Assembly (NCBI RefSeq): GCF_030813435.1 | Contig: NZ_JAUSUG010000008.1 | Location: 62,001 to 126,000, forward strand | Length of the DNA stretch: 64,000 nucleotides | Source: Evansella vedderi | Lineage (GTDB): Bacteria; Bacillota; Bacilli; Bacillales; Salisediminibacteriaceae | Direction of reading: 5' to 3' | Shown here: piece after piece, positions 46,915-55,974 of the stretch | Layout of the letters: the number at the start of each line of letters is the position of its first letter | Numbering within the stretch: the first letter of the stretch is position 1 | Translations under genes and position numbers: made by a program | The notes under the pieces: model-generated | What the model saw: the letters and a program-made list of their open reading frames with translations, nothing else | What the model was told of the DNA's origin: nothing | Database searches by the model: none

Positions 46915-47103
46915 ATGCAACAAATTCCTTTAGAAAATTTGGTTCAACATGTATCTCCGAAGTGGCTTCACATTTTGAAAGAAGAAGAACGATCCCAATG
47001 GATAGTCTTAAAAAATGGGATTCAACAGGTTAACGAAGCAGATTTAGTTGAAATTGTTGAAGCAGTTATCCAAGAACATCAAAAATCCCCTTTTTATCAT
47101 TAA
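46915..47103 (+). CDS. Small hypothetical protein (62 residues)
   Basis: A well-placed RBS (GAGAGGGAGTG) precedes the ATG at 46915. The product MQQIPLENLVQHVSPKWLHI has no signal peptide and looks like a small soluble helical protein ending VIQEHQKSPFYH. I do not recognise it. It sits between sftA and a MITE-like element. Codon use looks normal, and the complete RBS-start-stop layout argues for a real gene, but the length leaves doubt. Confidence 0.6.
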   Translation: MQQIPLENLVQHVSPKWLHILKEEERSQWIVLKNGIQQVNEADLVEIVEAVIQEHQKSPFYH

Positions 47104-47210
47104 GGCTCTTTTCGAAAACTTTGTTGATTTTTAATAGCTTGGAGAAACGGAAAGCGTCCGCCTGTAGTGTATCCAAGCCATATTATATTCTTAAAAACAA
47201 CACGGTTTTG
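47104..47210 (+). repeat. MITE-like element, family B
   Basis: It starts GGCTCTTTTCGAAAACTTTG immediately after the stop codon of the 62-residue gene. It contains TAGCTTGGAGAAACGGAAAG, GTCCGCCTGTAGTGTATCCA and an AAAACAACACGGTTTT right end. Confidence 0.7.
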
Positions 47211-47335
47211 TACGACGAACAAACAAAGCGGTGCAAGAGTAATATTTAGAAAAGATCACTATTCTCTAGTATAAATCTGAAGAATAGTAAAAACTAAGGT
47301 AACAATGTTACACTAGATGTTAAGGAGCTATGGGA

Positions 47336-48442
47336 ATGAAAGAAATTACTTTAAAGCTGCAGGGAAAGCTAAATCGTCTCACAAACGAAACATTTAAGTT
47401 TGATGAACGAGTTGGTGAAGGCTGGTTCTCTGCAGTCTATTTTTTAAAAACGAAGAAAATTGCAGAAAAGTACAAGCCTAATAATAGAGTTACCATGCAG
47501 TTTTTTCAAAAGAAGGATGCTGTCCTATGCGGGACTGATGAAGTGTTGGCCCTAATTAATACATTTGCAGATAATCCACAAGAATTGGAAATATATTCAC
47601 TAAAAGATGGGGATAAGATTAAACCATTCGAAACAGTTCTTACTATTACTGGTCCCTACCAGAACTTCGGTTTTCTAGAAGGTGTAATTGACGGGATTTT
47701 AGCCCGCCGTACGTCGGTGGCAACAAATGTGTATGAGGTTGTTAAGGCGGCGAAGTCGTCGGGGGTTGAAAAGCCTGTCATCTTTATGGGGGATCGTGAT
47801 GATCACTTTACACAGCAAGCTGGAGATGGTTATGCTGCATATATTGGCGGATCACAAGCACAAGCAACACATGCAATGAATGAATGGTGGGGAAAACAAG
47901 GCATGGGGACAATGCCCCATGCATTAATTCAGTTATTTGAAGGGGATTTAGTGGCAGCAACAAGGGCATACCATGAAACATTCCCAGATGACGATTTATT
48001 AGCTCTTGTTGACTATAACAATGATGTTATAACTGATTCGTTAAAAGTTGCCCGTGAATTTGGAGAAAAACTTAAGGGTGTTCGAATAGATACTTCTAAT
48101 ACATTAGTAGATCAATATTTTACTCGTAATCCAGAGGTACTAGGAACCTTTGATCCTCGAGGGGTTAATCCACAGCTTCTTTTTGCTCTTCGGGAAGCCC
48201 TTGATGAAGAAGGATTCCATCATGTGAAAATTGTGGCTTCTGGAGGATTTGATGCCGAACGCATTGAACGTTATGAGAAAATGAAAGCTCCTGTGGATAT
48301 GTATGGTGTTGGGAGCAGCCTGTTAAAAATACATATTGGCTTTACGGGAGATAATGTTATTTTGGACGGAAAACCGCAAGCTAAAACAGGTAGAAAATAT
48401 CGAGAAAATCCTCGATTGGAAAAAATAGAACTGGAAGGCTAA
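47336..48442 (+). CDS. Nicotinate phosphoribosyltransferase
   Basis: 368 residues from the ATG at 47336, 8 nt after AAGGAG. The (beta/alpha) barrel NAPRTase family is recognised from FKFDERVGEGWFSAVYFLKT, EGVIDGILARRTSVATNVYE, GGSQAQATHAMNEWWGKQGMGT, VRIDTSN and KIVASGGFDAERI. It converts nicotinate and PRPP to nicotinate mononucleotide in NAD salvage. A terminator follows, so it is probably transcribed alone. Confidence 0.88.
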   Translation: MKEITLKLQGKLNRLTNETFKFDERVGEGWFSAVYFLKTKKIAEKYKPNNRVTMQFFQKKDAVLCGTDEVLALINTFADNPQELEIYSLKDGDKIKPFETVLTITGPYQNFGFLEGVIDGILARRTSVATNVYEVVKAAKSSGVEKPVIFMGDRDDHFTQQAGDGYAAYIGGSQAQATHAMNEWWGKQGMGTMPHALIQLFEGDLVAATRAYHETFPDDDLLALVDYNNDVITDSLKVAREFGEKLKGVRIDTSNTLVDQYFTRNPEVLGTFDPRGVNPQLLFALREALDEEGFHHVKIVASGGFDAERIERYEKMKAPVDMYGVGSSLLKIHIGFTGDNVILDGKPQAKTGRKYRENPRLEKIELEG

Positions 48443-48447
48443 ACTAG

Positions 48448-48488
48448 AAAAACTGTTCAATTCGTAACGTTTTGAGCAGTTTTTTTCG
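48448..48488 (+). terminator. Terminator after the NAPRTase gene
   Basis: AAACTGTTCAA and TTGAGCAGTTT with a TTTT run. Confidence 0.75.
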
Positions 48489-48517
48489 TTCTATCTCCTT
48501 TAGAGAGGTGGTTATTG

Positions 48518-49189
48518 GTGGATAAAAAACAAGGCTCTTTTTTGATTGATTTTCAAAAGGTGAAAGAAGAAAGACAACAGTATATGGATCATTCATTCTT
48601 GGAATTGTATGAAAGCTTTTTTGATTATATAGAAAAAGAAGCTAATATTCGAGAAAAGGTTAGGGCGAAGCAAATCTTTCTTCATAAAACTAACCTTCCA
48701 AAAGAGTCCCTTCAAGAAAAGACTATAGCCCCACATTTTGAGCATTGGTTTGCATTTGATTATGTAACTGTCATTGGGTCAAGGTTATTTGACATATTTA
48801 TTAGAGAGAAAAAAGGATTACTATCCAAGTCGATGTTGGATATAAGTGGATTTATGATGCTCATGTACTTGGAACCTGTAAGAATTGTACATGGTGATAA
48901 AAGGCTAATTACATATAAGAAGTTAGCGGGACCACCTGATTTAACTTTTGAAGGGGAAAGTTTTCTCTTTTCTCAGACGATGATAGAAGGAGAATTAGCC
49001 TTCGTAAGAACGATTAATGTGGGCTACAGAGAAAAATTTATCGGCCCACCAATCGTTATTGAAAAGCCAAAAGAAGGGGAAGTGATGAACAGACTAAATG
49101 AGGTAATGAAACAAGACCTGCCTGCAATTAGGAAATATTTGAAAGAGCATGGCATTGATTATTTAAGATACCAAAAAAGGGAAGGATAA
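48518..49189 (+). CDS. Conserved hypothetical protein (unknown)
   Basis: 223 residues from the GTG at 48518 (GAGAGGTGG 6 nt upstream). I cannot assign a family. The first half is charged and helical (KVKEERQQYMDHSFLELYES) with an aromatic segment PHFEHWFAFDYVTVIGSRLFDIFI; the second half has strands around FVRTINVGYREKFIGPPIVI. There are no membrane segments and no cysteine motif. It lies between the NAPRTase gene and repeats before murC. Confidence 0.72.
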   Translation: MDKKQGSFLIDFQKVKEERQQYMDHSFLELYESFFDYIEKEANIREKVRAKQIFLHKTNLPKESLQEKTIAPHFEHWFAFDYVTVIGSRLFDIFIREKKGLLSKSMLDISGFMMLMYLEPVRIVHGDKRLITYKKLAGPPDLTFEGESFLFSQTMIEGELAFVRTINVGYREKFIGPPIVIEKPKEGEVMNRLNEVMKQDLPAIRKYLKEHGIDYLRYQKREG

Positions 49190-49234
49190 TTTTAGATTAA
49201 GTCTCTTATCGCATAAATTATTGTTTTTACGATT

Positions 49235-49320
49235 ACTCGAAGGTGAAAGGCGATGACTTCAGTGGTGCAAGTCGTCACCTGTAACGGATTCGAGTGATAA
49301 TCTAGAAAAGATTAATGGTG
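49235..49320 (+). repeat. Degenerate family B interior fragment
   Basis: ACGATTACTCGAAGGTGAAA, GGCGATGACTTCAGTGG and TCGTCACCTGTAACGGATTC; it is the forward counterpart of 1362-1432. Confidence 0.45.
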
Positions 49321-49450
49321 ACTAATGAGTTTTTTTTGCTATAATGGGTTAAGTGAAAAATGATATTCCCACTTTTGGGGAAATAGGCATATAATTAAAC
49401 GAAACCGTGCGAGAATGTAATATGGATAAGAAAGTATTAGGCATTAAAAA

Positions 49451-49575
49451 GCTGTCTAGCTTCAGGCGCCATCGGCTCGAGGTCAAATGTTCTGCCCGAA
49501 TAAAAAGTAAAAAGCACTTTTTATCGGTCAGAAGCATTTGCTTTTGCCGATAGGCGGGCGCCTTACGCTATTCTT
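49451..49575 (+). repeat. Intergenic repeat, family A copy 4
   Basis: GCTGTCTAGCTTCAGGCGCC at the start, an internal hairpin AAAAAGTAAAAAGCACTTTTT, and GGCGGGCGCCTTACGCTATT at the end. It ends about 45 bp before the murC start, so it forms most of the upstream region. Confidence 0.75.
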
Positions 49576-49621
49576 ATTGTTAAACATTCTTGGAACCAAT
49601 GGATTTGTGGAGGTTCAAAAC

Positions 49622-50917
49622 ATGACATTATACCATTTTATTGGAATTAAAGGATCTGGAATGAGTGCGTTAGCTCAAATATTATGTGACATGCAGTATG
49701 AAGTTCAAGGTTCGGATGTGGAAAAGGTTTTCTTTACTCAAAAACCTTTAGAAAAAAAGGGGATTCCCCTTCTTCCGTTTCAAAAGGAAAATATTCAAGA
49801 TGGACAGACAATTATTGCCTCTCCTGCATATAACGAAGAAAATGTGGAAATCCGTACTGCTGCAGAGAAAGATATCCCCGTTTATAAATACCCCACCTTC
49901 TTGGGGGAGTTTATACAAAAATTTACAAGCATTGCTGTGACTGGAAGTCATGGGAAAACATCAACAACGGGGATGTTGGCACATGTTTTGCAAGAGGCAA
50001 AACCAACATCCTATCTTATTGGAGACGGTACTGGTAAGGGCGAGGAAAATAGTAAGTATTTTGTTTTTGAAGCTTGTGAGTACCGACGCCATTTTCTTCA
50101 TTACAAACCTGACTATGCAATTATGACTAATATTGATTTTGATCATCCAGATTATTTTAAAGGGGTGGAGGATGTTTTTGATGCGTTCCAAGAAATGGCA
50201 ATGCAAGTAAAGAAGGCTATCATTGCCTGTGGTGACGATGAACATCTTCAGAAAATTAATGCTCAGGTACCAGTTGTCTATTATGGATTAAACGAAGAGC
50301 ATGATTTTTGCGCAAAAAATATTAAAACGAATGAAACAGGTACCCATTTTGATGTATTTGTACGTAGTTCCTTTTATGCTTCCTTTAATATACCTGGTTA
50401 TGGAACCCATAATGTATTAAATGCATTAGCAGTAATTGCGTTATGTCATTATGAGGAAGTGGATGTGGAAACAATTCAATCTCGTTTAAAGACATTCAAA
50501 GGGGTAAAACGAAGGTTTAGTGAAAAGGAATTTGGTAACCAAATATTAATTGATGATTATGCCCATCACCCTACAGAAATTACGGCAACAGTAGATGCGG
50601 CGAAGCAAAAATATCCAACCCGTGATGTGGTGGCTATTTTTCAGCCCCACACATTTACTAGGACGAAGACGTTCTTAGATGAATTTGCTGACAGTTTGAA
50701 AAAAGCAGATTATGTTTACCTATGTGACATTTTTTCTTCCGCCAGGGAAAGTAACGGAGAATTGACTATTGATGATCTACTTGAAAAAATCCCTGGAGCT
50801 GTACTTATTAAAGAGGAGAATGTGGAACAATTGAAGAAACATGAGAATGGTGTTTTACTATTTATGGGCGCAGGGGATGTCCAAAAATTCCAAGCAGCCT
50901 ACGAAAAACTGCAATAG
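49622..50917 (+). CDS. murC: UDP-N-acetylmuramate-L-alanine ligase
   Basis: 431 residues from the ATG at 49622, 9 nt after GGAGG; the frame upstream belongs to a repeat. The N-terminal UDP-binding motif is [14 protein letters not shown], the ATP P-loop is [14 protein letters not shown] and the Mur signature [10 protein letters not shown] lies in the C-terminal half. It adds L-alanine to UDP-MurNAc in the cytosol. It is flanked on both sides by repeats. Confidence 0.95.
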   Translation: MTLYHFIGIKGSGMSALAQILCDMQYEVQGSDVEKVFFTQKPLEKKGIPLLPFQKENIQDGQTIIASPAYNEENVEIRTAAEKDIPVYKYPTFLGEFIQKFTSIAVTGSHGKTSTTGMLAHVLQEAKPTSYLIGDGTGKGEENSKYFVFEACEYRRHFLHYKPDYAIMTNIDFDHPDYFKGVEDVFDAFQEMAMQVKKAIIACGDDEHLQKINAQVPVVYYGLNEEHDFCAKNIKTNETGTHFDVFVRSSFYASFNIPGYGTHNVLNALAVIALCHYEEVDVETIQSRLKTFKGVKRRFSEKEFGNQILIDDYAHHPTEITATVDAAKQKYPTRDVVAIFQPHTFTRTKTFLDEFADSLKKADYVYLCDIFSSARESNGELTIDDLLEKIPGAVLIKEENVEQLKKHENGVLLFMGAGDVQKFQAAYEKLQ

Positions 50918-50937
50918 TAAATAAATAATTAATAAAA

Positions 50938-51060
50938 GCTGTTATCGTAGACTTTTTGCTTTTTTGAAAAGCATGGAGAAGCGAAAGACGTAATTGTTCC
51001 ACCTGTAGTTTATCCAAGCCACATATATAACGAAAAACAACAATCTTTAAGAAAACAGCC
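50938..51060 (+). repeat. MITE-like element, family B (123 bp, both ends present)
   Basis: The left end GCTGTTATCGTAGACTTTTT and right end AACAATCTTTAAGAAAACAGCC are inverted repeats of each other. The interior has AGCATGGAGAAGCGAAAGAC and CCTGTAGTTTATCCAAGCC. It lies between murC and the ampS terminator. Confidence 0.75.
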
Positions 51061-51065
51061 TTAAT

Positions 51066-51102
51066 AAAAAACTGACTCAATAGAATGAGTCAGTTTTTTT
51101 AC
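51066..51102. terminator. Bidirectional terminator between murC and ampS
   Basis: AAAAAACTGACTCA and TGAGTCAGTTTTTTT flank a 6-nt loop; A-runs and T-runs on both sides allow use from either strand. Confidence 0.85.
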
Positions 51103-52218
51103 TTATTTTAAGTTTTCTGGATTTAACGGCTTCAAATCCTCCGTAACAAACCGTCCATTTTCACGAATTAATTCCCCATCGAAATAAATATTCCCTCCGC
51201 CATATTCTTGGCGTTGAATATTTACAATATCCCAGTGTACTGCAGAATCATTCCCGTTATAGGCATTTTCATAAGCTTGTCCGGGTGTGAAGTGGAAGCT
51301 CCCATCGATCTTTTCATCGAATAGAATATCTTGCATTGGGTGCAGGATATATGGGTTAACCCCAATAGCAAATTCACCAATGTATCTGGCTCCCTCATCC
51401 GTGTCCAGGATCGCATTGATTTTTTCTTCGTTGTTAGAAGTGGCTTTCACGATTTTTCCGTTTTCAAAAGTGAATTGAATATTTTCAAATGTAAAACCCT
51501 GGTATGGAGAAGCGGTATTGTAAGTAATGGTACCATTTACAGAATCTCTTACAGGTGCAGTGTAAACTTCTCCATCGGGGATGTTTAATCTACCTGCACA
51601 TTTTATAGCCGGAATGTCCTTAATGGAAAAAGTTAAATCTGTACCTTCACCAGTGAGGCGGACTTCCTCTGTATTGTTCATGCGCTTCACTAGGGCATCC
51701 ATCGCCTTGTCCATTTTGCTGTAGTCCAAGTTACAAACATTGAAATAGAAGTCCTCAAATCCTGCGGTACTCATTTTGGCTAGCTGTGCCATAGAGGAGG
51801 TTGGGTAACGTAAAACAACCCATTTTGTTTTTGGAACGCGAATTTCCCTATGTACTTTTGTACCCACTGTTTTTTGATGTAAAGCCATTTGGGCATCTGG
51901 TACATCTGATAACTCATTAATGTTATCCCCTGCTCGCAAACCAATGTAGGCATCCATCTCTTTCATCACATATGCTTCAAAATCTGCTGTAAGCTCCTGC
52001 TGCTCTTGAGATGCTCCCATAAGTAAAGCGCGGTTTACCTCGTGCTCTTTTAGGGAAACAAAAGGATGAGCCCCTGCTTTGTATGCTTCTTCTACTAGAG
52101 CGTTGACTAGTTCTTTTTGTACACCAAAGTTTTCAATAAGAATTTTTTCACCCTTTTGCAGGTTGCAAGAATAGTTAATAAGATTATTGGCTAATGTTTG
52201 AATACGAGGATCTCTCAT
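51103..52218 (-). CDS. ampS: M29-family aminopeptidase AmpS
   Basis: 371 residues, thermophilic-aminopeptidase (M29) family. The metal ligands are expected in NIPDGEVYTAPVRDS (Glu), the GEFAIGVNP region and the C-terminal HPMQDILFDEKIDGSFH and DSAVHWDIV segments, all of which are intact. It is a cytosolic metallo-exopeptidase with broad specificity. It has a strong AGGAGGAAG RBS, and a MITE-like element starts 27 bp upstream. Confidence 0.93.
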   Translation of the reverse strand: MRDPRIQTLANNLINYSCNLQKGEKILIENFGVQKELVNALVEEAYKAGAHPFVSLKEHEVNRALLMGASQEQQELTADFEAYVMKEMDAYIGLRAGDNINELSDVPDAQMALHQKTVGTKVHREIRVPKTKWVVLRYPTSSMAQLAKMSTAGFEDFYFNVCNLDYSKMDKAMDALVKRMNNTEEVRLTGEGTDLTFSIKDIPAIKCAGRLNIPDGEVYTAPVRDSVNGTITYNTASPYQGFTFENIQFTFENGKIVKATSNNEEKINAILDTDEGARYIGEFAIGVNPYILHPMQDILFDEKIDGSFHFTPGQAYENAYNGNDSAVHWDIVNIQRQEYGGGNIYFDGELIRENGRFVTEDLKPLNPENLK

Positions 52219-52245
52219 TTCTTTACTTCCTCCTTAAAAATAATT

Positions 52246-52351
52246 GGCTGTTTTCGTAAACTTTGTTGCTTTTTTTAAGCTTGGAGAAGTGTCCGCCTGT
52301 AGCATATCCAAGAAAAAAATATTTTTAATAAACAACAATCTTTTAGAAAAC
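52246..52351 (+). repeat. MITE-like element, family B (106 bp)
   Basis: The left end GGCTGTTTTCGTAAACTTTG and right end CAACAATCTTTTAGAAAAC are near-perfect inverted repeats. The interior AAGCTTGGAGAAG joins directly to GTCCGCCTGTAGCATATCCA, a minimal version of the element. Confidence 0.75.
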
Positions 52352-52552
52352 TTAATTATTATTTTACACATTTCTTTTCAAAGAAACCAGCAAGGTTGTT
52401 ACTGAAAAAGTATTCCTAAGAAAGGAATAATCTAAAATATTGTAGAATGTTGTTTTATAAGCTAGCTTGTTATACTATTAACATTTAATTGTTTTTGAAG
52501 AAAATGAAGGAAAGAGTTAAAATAGGGTAGAGGATAGGAGGTGTGCTCATTC

Positions 52553-52999
52553 ATGGAGAATTTATTATACGTGAGTGTAGCCATTGTAGCTGTTGCTTTT
52601 GCAGTTTTAGTGTATTATTTAATTAAAACATTAATTGCTATGAGAATAACATTAGATAATGTTTCATCTACTGTTGAAGGATTACAACAGCAAGTGGATA
52701 CGATTACAAAGGAGTCTACAGAGTTATTACATAAGACCAATCTTTTAGCAGATGATATTCAACGTAAGTCCGATTCCCTTAATTCTATATTTTCAGCTGC
52801 AAAGGATTTAGGAGAATCGGTACAACGAATTAATTATTCTGTGAAACGTGTTTCAGAAGCCGTATCCAAAAAAGCAGACGAGCAATCGGAGCAGGTTGCA
52901 CAAGCTGTTAAATGGGGAAATGTTGCACTTCAGTTTTGGGAAAAGTGGCAAGCCAAAAAAGACGAACGTAACAAAAAAGAAAATAGTGAATCTTTTTAA
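52553..52999 (+). CDS. ytxG: DUF948 general stress protein YtxG
   Basis: 148 residues from the ATG at 52553, 9 nt after AGGAGGTG; the GTG at 52541 overlaps the RBS. One N-terminal membrane segment (LLYVSVAIVAVAFAVLVYYL) is followed by a long coiled coil (residues about 35-120), the DUF948 layout. It is the first gene of ytxGHJ. In B. subtilis the operon is under SigB and SigH; I could not place a confident SigB box here. Confidence 0.9.
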   Translation: MENLLYVSVAIVAVAFAVLVYYLIKTLIAMRITLDNVSSTVEGLQQQVDTITKESTELLHKTNLLADDIQRKSDSLNSIFSAAKDLGESVQRINYSVKRVSEAVSKKADEQSEQVAQAVKWGNVALQFWEKWQAKKDERNKKENSESF

Positions 53000-53044
53000 T
53001 TTAATCTTATATTAATTACTATTAGATAAAAGGAGGAAATAGCG

Positions 53045-53548
53045 ATGAGTGAACAAAATCAAACTAACGAAAAAGACGGAATGAACACAAAAGATTTCAT
53101 AATTGGAACATTTATAGGTGGATTAATAGGTGCCTCTGCCGCCCTCCTTCTAGCTCCAAAGCCAGGAAAGGAATTAAGGCAGGATATTAATGAACAAGCA
53201 AAGGTTGCAAGGGAAAGAACAGCAGACTGGACTTCACAAGCAATGGAAAGGGGGAATCAATTTGCCTCTACAGCTCGGGAAAGTACAACAAGCTTTGCTA
53301 GAAGTGTATCAGATCAATCTACCACCTTACTAGATAAAGTAAAGGACTTAGCAAGGTCTGTTCGTAGAGATATGGAGGAACTAACAGAGTCTGCCGATAA
53401 TTTAACAGATGACCTGGATGGTATAAGTGAAGAAATCGCTGCCTCTGTAAAAAAAGAAGTGGAGGATCTTCAAAGATCCGTTGAGGAATTAGTTAGAGAA
53501 GTGGAATTAAAGGAAAAGATGAATAACGAATTGATAAACAAAGAATAG
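53045..53548 (+). CDS. ytxH: General stress protein YtxH
   Basis: 167 residues. The N-terminal glycine-rich membrane segment IIGTFIGGLIGASAALLLAPKPGKELR is the YtxH signature; the rest is a charged helix with amphipathic repeats (TADWTSQAMERGNQFASTA) similar to LEA-type stress proteins. It has an AAAGGAGG RBS. It sits in the stress operon between ytxG and ytxJ. Confidence 0.92.
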   Translation: MSEQNQTNEKDGMNTKDFIIGTFIGGLIGASAALLLAPKPGKELRQDINEQAKVARERTADWTSQAMERGNQFASTARESTTSFARSVSDQSTTLLDKVKDLARSVRRDMEELTESADNLTDDLDGISEEIAASVKKEVEDLQRSVEELVREVELKEKMNNELINKE

Positions 53549-53564
53549 AGAGGAAAGACAGGAA

Positions 53565-53897
53565 ATGAGCTTAAAAAAAATATCATCATCCTATGAATTT
53601 AAAGAAATTGTGAAGTCTGAAGGGAAGTTCTTTTTCTTAAAAAATAGTACTACCTGTCCCATTAGTCATGAGGCGTTTAACCAAACGGAAGCTTATTCCC
53701 AAGAAAATGAAGGGGTACCAGTTTTTTATTTGAATGTACAGGAAGCAAGGCCATTATCAAATGAAATTTCAGAAGAGTATGGTGTAAAGCATGAGTCTCC
53801 TCAAATATTATTATTTGAAGGAGAAAAAGTATTATGGCATGATTCTCATTGGAATGTGACAAAGAAAAAGTTAGGAGAAGTATGGTCAACTAACTAA
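53565..53897 (+). CDS. ytxJ: Monothiol bacilliredoxin YtxJ (BrxC)
   Basis: 110 residues, thioredoxin-like fold with a single active-site cysteine in STTCPISHEAF (C31). The family interacts with bacillithiol redox chemistry (BrxC). The cis-proline segment is HESPQILLFEGEKVLWHDSHW. It is the last gene of ytxGHJ, with a strong terminator 28 bp after the stop. Confidence 0.92.
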   Translation: MSLKKISSSYEFKEIVKSEGKFFFLKNSTTCPISHEAFNQTEAYSQENEGVPVFYLNVQEARPLSNEISEEYGVKHESPQILLFEGEKVLWHDSHWNVTKKKLGEVWSTN

Positions 53898-53921
53898 TAA
53901 ATGAAACAGAAAAACTTGTTT

Positions 53922-54380
53922 TTAAATGGGACTTACCAAAAGGAGAAAAACCATTGGTAAGTCCCATTCTTCTATAAGTCTTTTAGACAGCCGTATTCGT
54001 CTATATTTCCAACCAATGAAGGGCGAGATTATCTCCTTAATTGCAGAGGGTTCCCATTTCTTTAATATGTCCTTTAAAAGTGTAGGCTTTCTCGTTACTG
54101 AATAAGTTAAAGTATCACCAGAATGGATGGGGTAATTCATATGGGCAGGATTTCCATTTAGTAGTAGAACTTCTGTTGAATTTTTTGACATATTCATTTC
54201 TTCCCCATTTATATAAATGATTAGTTTGGACGGAGTTTCTTCTTGGTTTATTTGCTTTAGTACTTCATAGCATAGAACGTTCTGTATGTTCCTGACGTAT
54301 GATATATACAACATGGTACCCAGTATCTGTTTTACGCAGTATAAGCCCAACAATTGGGCGAGTACCAATGTATAAAGCAA
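53922..54380 (-). pseudogene. Possible decayed C-terminal fragment of an FtsA/PilM-like protein
   Basis: The open frame is up to 152 codons with no convincing RBS or start. The stretch IYINGEEMNMSKNSTEVLLL, NGNPAHMNYPIHSGDTL resembles C-terminal domains of large FtsA-like ATPase-fold proteins found in this neighbourhood in some Bacillaceae (weak, from memory). The last 13 or so codons read straight through the ytxJ terminator hairpin, which suggests loss of the original stop. Its N-terminal hydrophobic stretch is not a clear signal. I treat it as a remnant rather than an active gene; it may also be no gene at all. Confidence 0.35.
53925..53970 (+). terminator. ytxGHJ terminator
   Basis: AATGGGACTTACCA and TGGTAAGTCCCATT, with a 16-nt loop and C-T-rich tail. 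Confidence 0.75.
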
Positions 54381-54525
54381 AAATGTGCTGTGGATGCTGT
54401 AACATTTCCAAACACTTCTTCAACTTTCAATCAGTTAATATTATACATGGTAGTTGATGCTATTGGTTGAAAAATGTATATTTATATCAAAGGATGTTTT
54501 ATTTTAGATGAAAATACTTTAACGC

Positions 54526-54538
54526 TTAAAAGCGTTTA
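54526..54538 (+). promoter_or_regulatory. cre-like site upstream of aroA-ccpA
   Basis: TTAAAAGCGTTTA matches the catabolite-response element pattern WTGAAARCGYTTW except for A in place of the first G. It is part of a larger palindrome AACGCTTAAAAGCGTT. It lies 17 bp upstream of the -35 of the aroA promoter, so CcpA feedback is a possible role (inference). Confidence 0.35.
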
Positions 54539-54555
54539 ATTATTAAAGAAAGTTC

Positions 54556-54584
54556 GTGACATTCTTTGTTTATTCGTATATAAT
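54556..54584 (+). promoter_or_regulatory. aroA: aroA promoter
   Basis: GTGACA (54556-54561), a 17-nt spacer and TATAAT (54579-54584). Confidence 0.7.
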
Positions 54585-54643
54585 AGTCCATAATTAACAA
54601 GATAACTATATTGGACTGAGATGCAAGGAGAGGAGTTTTAATA

Positions 54644-55744
54644 ATGGGTAATGAACAACTAGAAGAGTTGAGAAATCAATTGGATAAGGTAAACTTACAA
54701 TTGATGGAGCTGATTAACGAGCGTGCAAGCCTCGTTAAGGAGATTGGAAGAGTGAAGAGTGCACAAGGTCTAAATCGTTTCGATCCTGTTCGGGAGCGTA
54801 AAATGCTGGACTTAATTGCGGAAAATAATAAGGGGCCGTTTGAAACATCAACTCTTCAGCATATTTTCAAACAAATTTTTAAAGCTGGCTTGGAGTTACA
54901 AGAAGACGACCATAGTAAAGCACTTTTAGTATCTAGAAAGAAACACCCAGATAATACGATTGTTACAATTAAGAAAGAAGCTGTAGGCGACGGTAAACAG
55001 CGACTAATTGCAGGACCATGTTCTGTGGAAAGCTACGAGCAAGTAGAAGAAGTGGCAAAAGCACTAAAGGCAGAAGGCATTAAATTTTTACGTGGAGGGG
55101 CTTTTAAACCGAGAACTTCCCCTTATGATTTCCAAGGTTTAGGTGAAGAAGGCCTAAAAATATTAAAAGATGTTGCCCGTAAGTATGATTTAGCTGTCAT
55201 TAGTGAAATTGTAAGTCCCCAGCATATTGAAATGGCATTAGATTATGTTGATGTTATTCAAATTGGCGCACGAAACATGCAAAACTTTGAATTACTAAAA
55301 GCAGCAGGTAGCGTAGATAAGCCAGTATTATTGAAGCGTGGGTTAGCAGCAACAATAGAAGAATTTGTTAATGCAGCGGAGTATATCCATTCTAAAGGAA
55401 ATGGAAATATTATGCTTTGTGAGCGTGGTATCCGAACGTATGAGAAAGCTACAAGAAATACGTTAGATATATCTGCAGTTCCAATTTTAAAGCAAGAAAC
55501 ACATCTTCCTGTATGGGTAGACGTAACTCATTCTACTGGCCGTAGAGATCTGTTACTGCCTACAGCGAAAGCGGCTCTTGCTATTGGTGCAGATGGTGTT
55601 ATGGCAGAGGTTCATCCAGATCCTGCAGTTGCCCTTTCAGACTCGGCACAGCAAATGGATATTCCTCAATTTAAGGAATTCGTATCTAACCTCATTGAGT
55701 CCGGTTTATACAAGAGGGAAAAAGAACCGGTTCAGCAAAAATAG
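54644..55744 (+). CDS. aroA: Bifunctional chorismate mutase / DAHP synthase
   Basis: 366 residues. Residues 1-90 are an AroQ-type chorismate mutase ([33 protein letters not shown]). From about residue 110 comes the class Ib-like DAHP synthase barrel with [31 protein letters not shown] and [14 protein letters not shown]. It catalyses the first step of the shikimate pathway; the mutase domain gives feedback control by chorismate and prephenate. In B. subtilis it is transcribed together with ccpA; here a terminator and a repeat intervene. It has an RBS of AAGGAGAGGAG. Confidence 0.95.
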   Translation: MGNEQLEELRNQLDKVNLQLMELINERASLVKEIGRVKSAQGLNRFDPVRERKMLDLIAENNKGPFETSTLQHIFKQIFKAGLELQEDDHSKALLVSRKKHPDNTIVTIKKEAVGDGKQRLIAGPCSVESYEQVEEVAKALKAEGIKFLRGGAFKPRTSPYDFQGLGEEGLKILKDVARKYDLAVISEIVSPQHIEMALDYVDVIQIGARNMQNFELLKAAGSVDKPVLLKRGLAATIEEFVNAAEYIHSKGNGNIMLCERGIRTYEKATRNTLDISAVPILKQETHLPVWVDVTHSTGRRDLLLPTAKAALAIGADGVMAEVHPDPAVALSDSAQQMDIPQFKEFVSNLIESGLYKREKEPVQQK

Positions 55745-55750
55745 TACTAT

Positions 55751-55791
55751 GGCATGTGTTCTTTCAATTAAAAAGACACATGCCTTTTTAA
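55751..55791 (+). terminator. aroA terminator
   Basis: GGCATGTGT and ACACATGCC, then TTTTTAATT. Confidence 0.75.
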
Positions 55792-55974
55792 TTGTTTAGG
55801 AATTATATTTTTTCTGAATGTGGATAACAGTAGCTGAATAATCGTCTAGCTTCATGCGCCATCGGCTCGAGAAAATTTCTGCCCAAATAAAAAGCAAAAA
55901 GCGCTTTTTATCGGTCAGAGCATTTTCCGTTCGAATGCTGCTTCGATAGGCAGGCGCATTGCGCTTTTATTCTT
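55791..55974 (+). repeat. Intergenic repeat, family A copy 5 (long form)
   Basis: It starts ATTGTTTAGGAATTATATTT, includes CTGAATGTGGATAAC, TAATCGTCTAGCTTCATGCG and the hairpin AAAAAGCAAAAAGCGCTTTTT, and ends CAGGCGCATTGCGCTTTTAT. It is closely related to 23675-23807 and 49451-49575. Confidence 0.75.

Noticed and set aside
52430-52540. SigB promoter for ytxGHJ
   Set aside because: GGGTAG near 52526 resembles a SigB -10, but no GTTT -35 lies at the required 12-14 nt distance; I could not support a feature.
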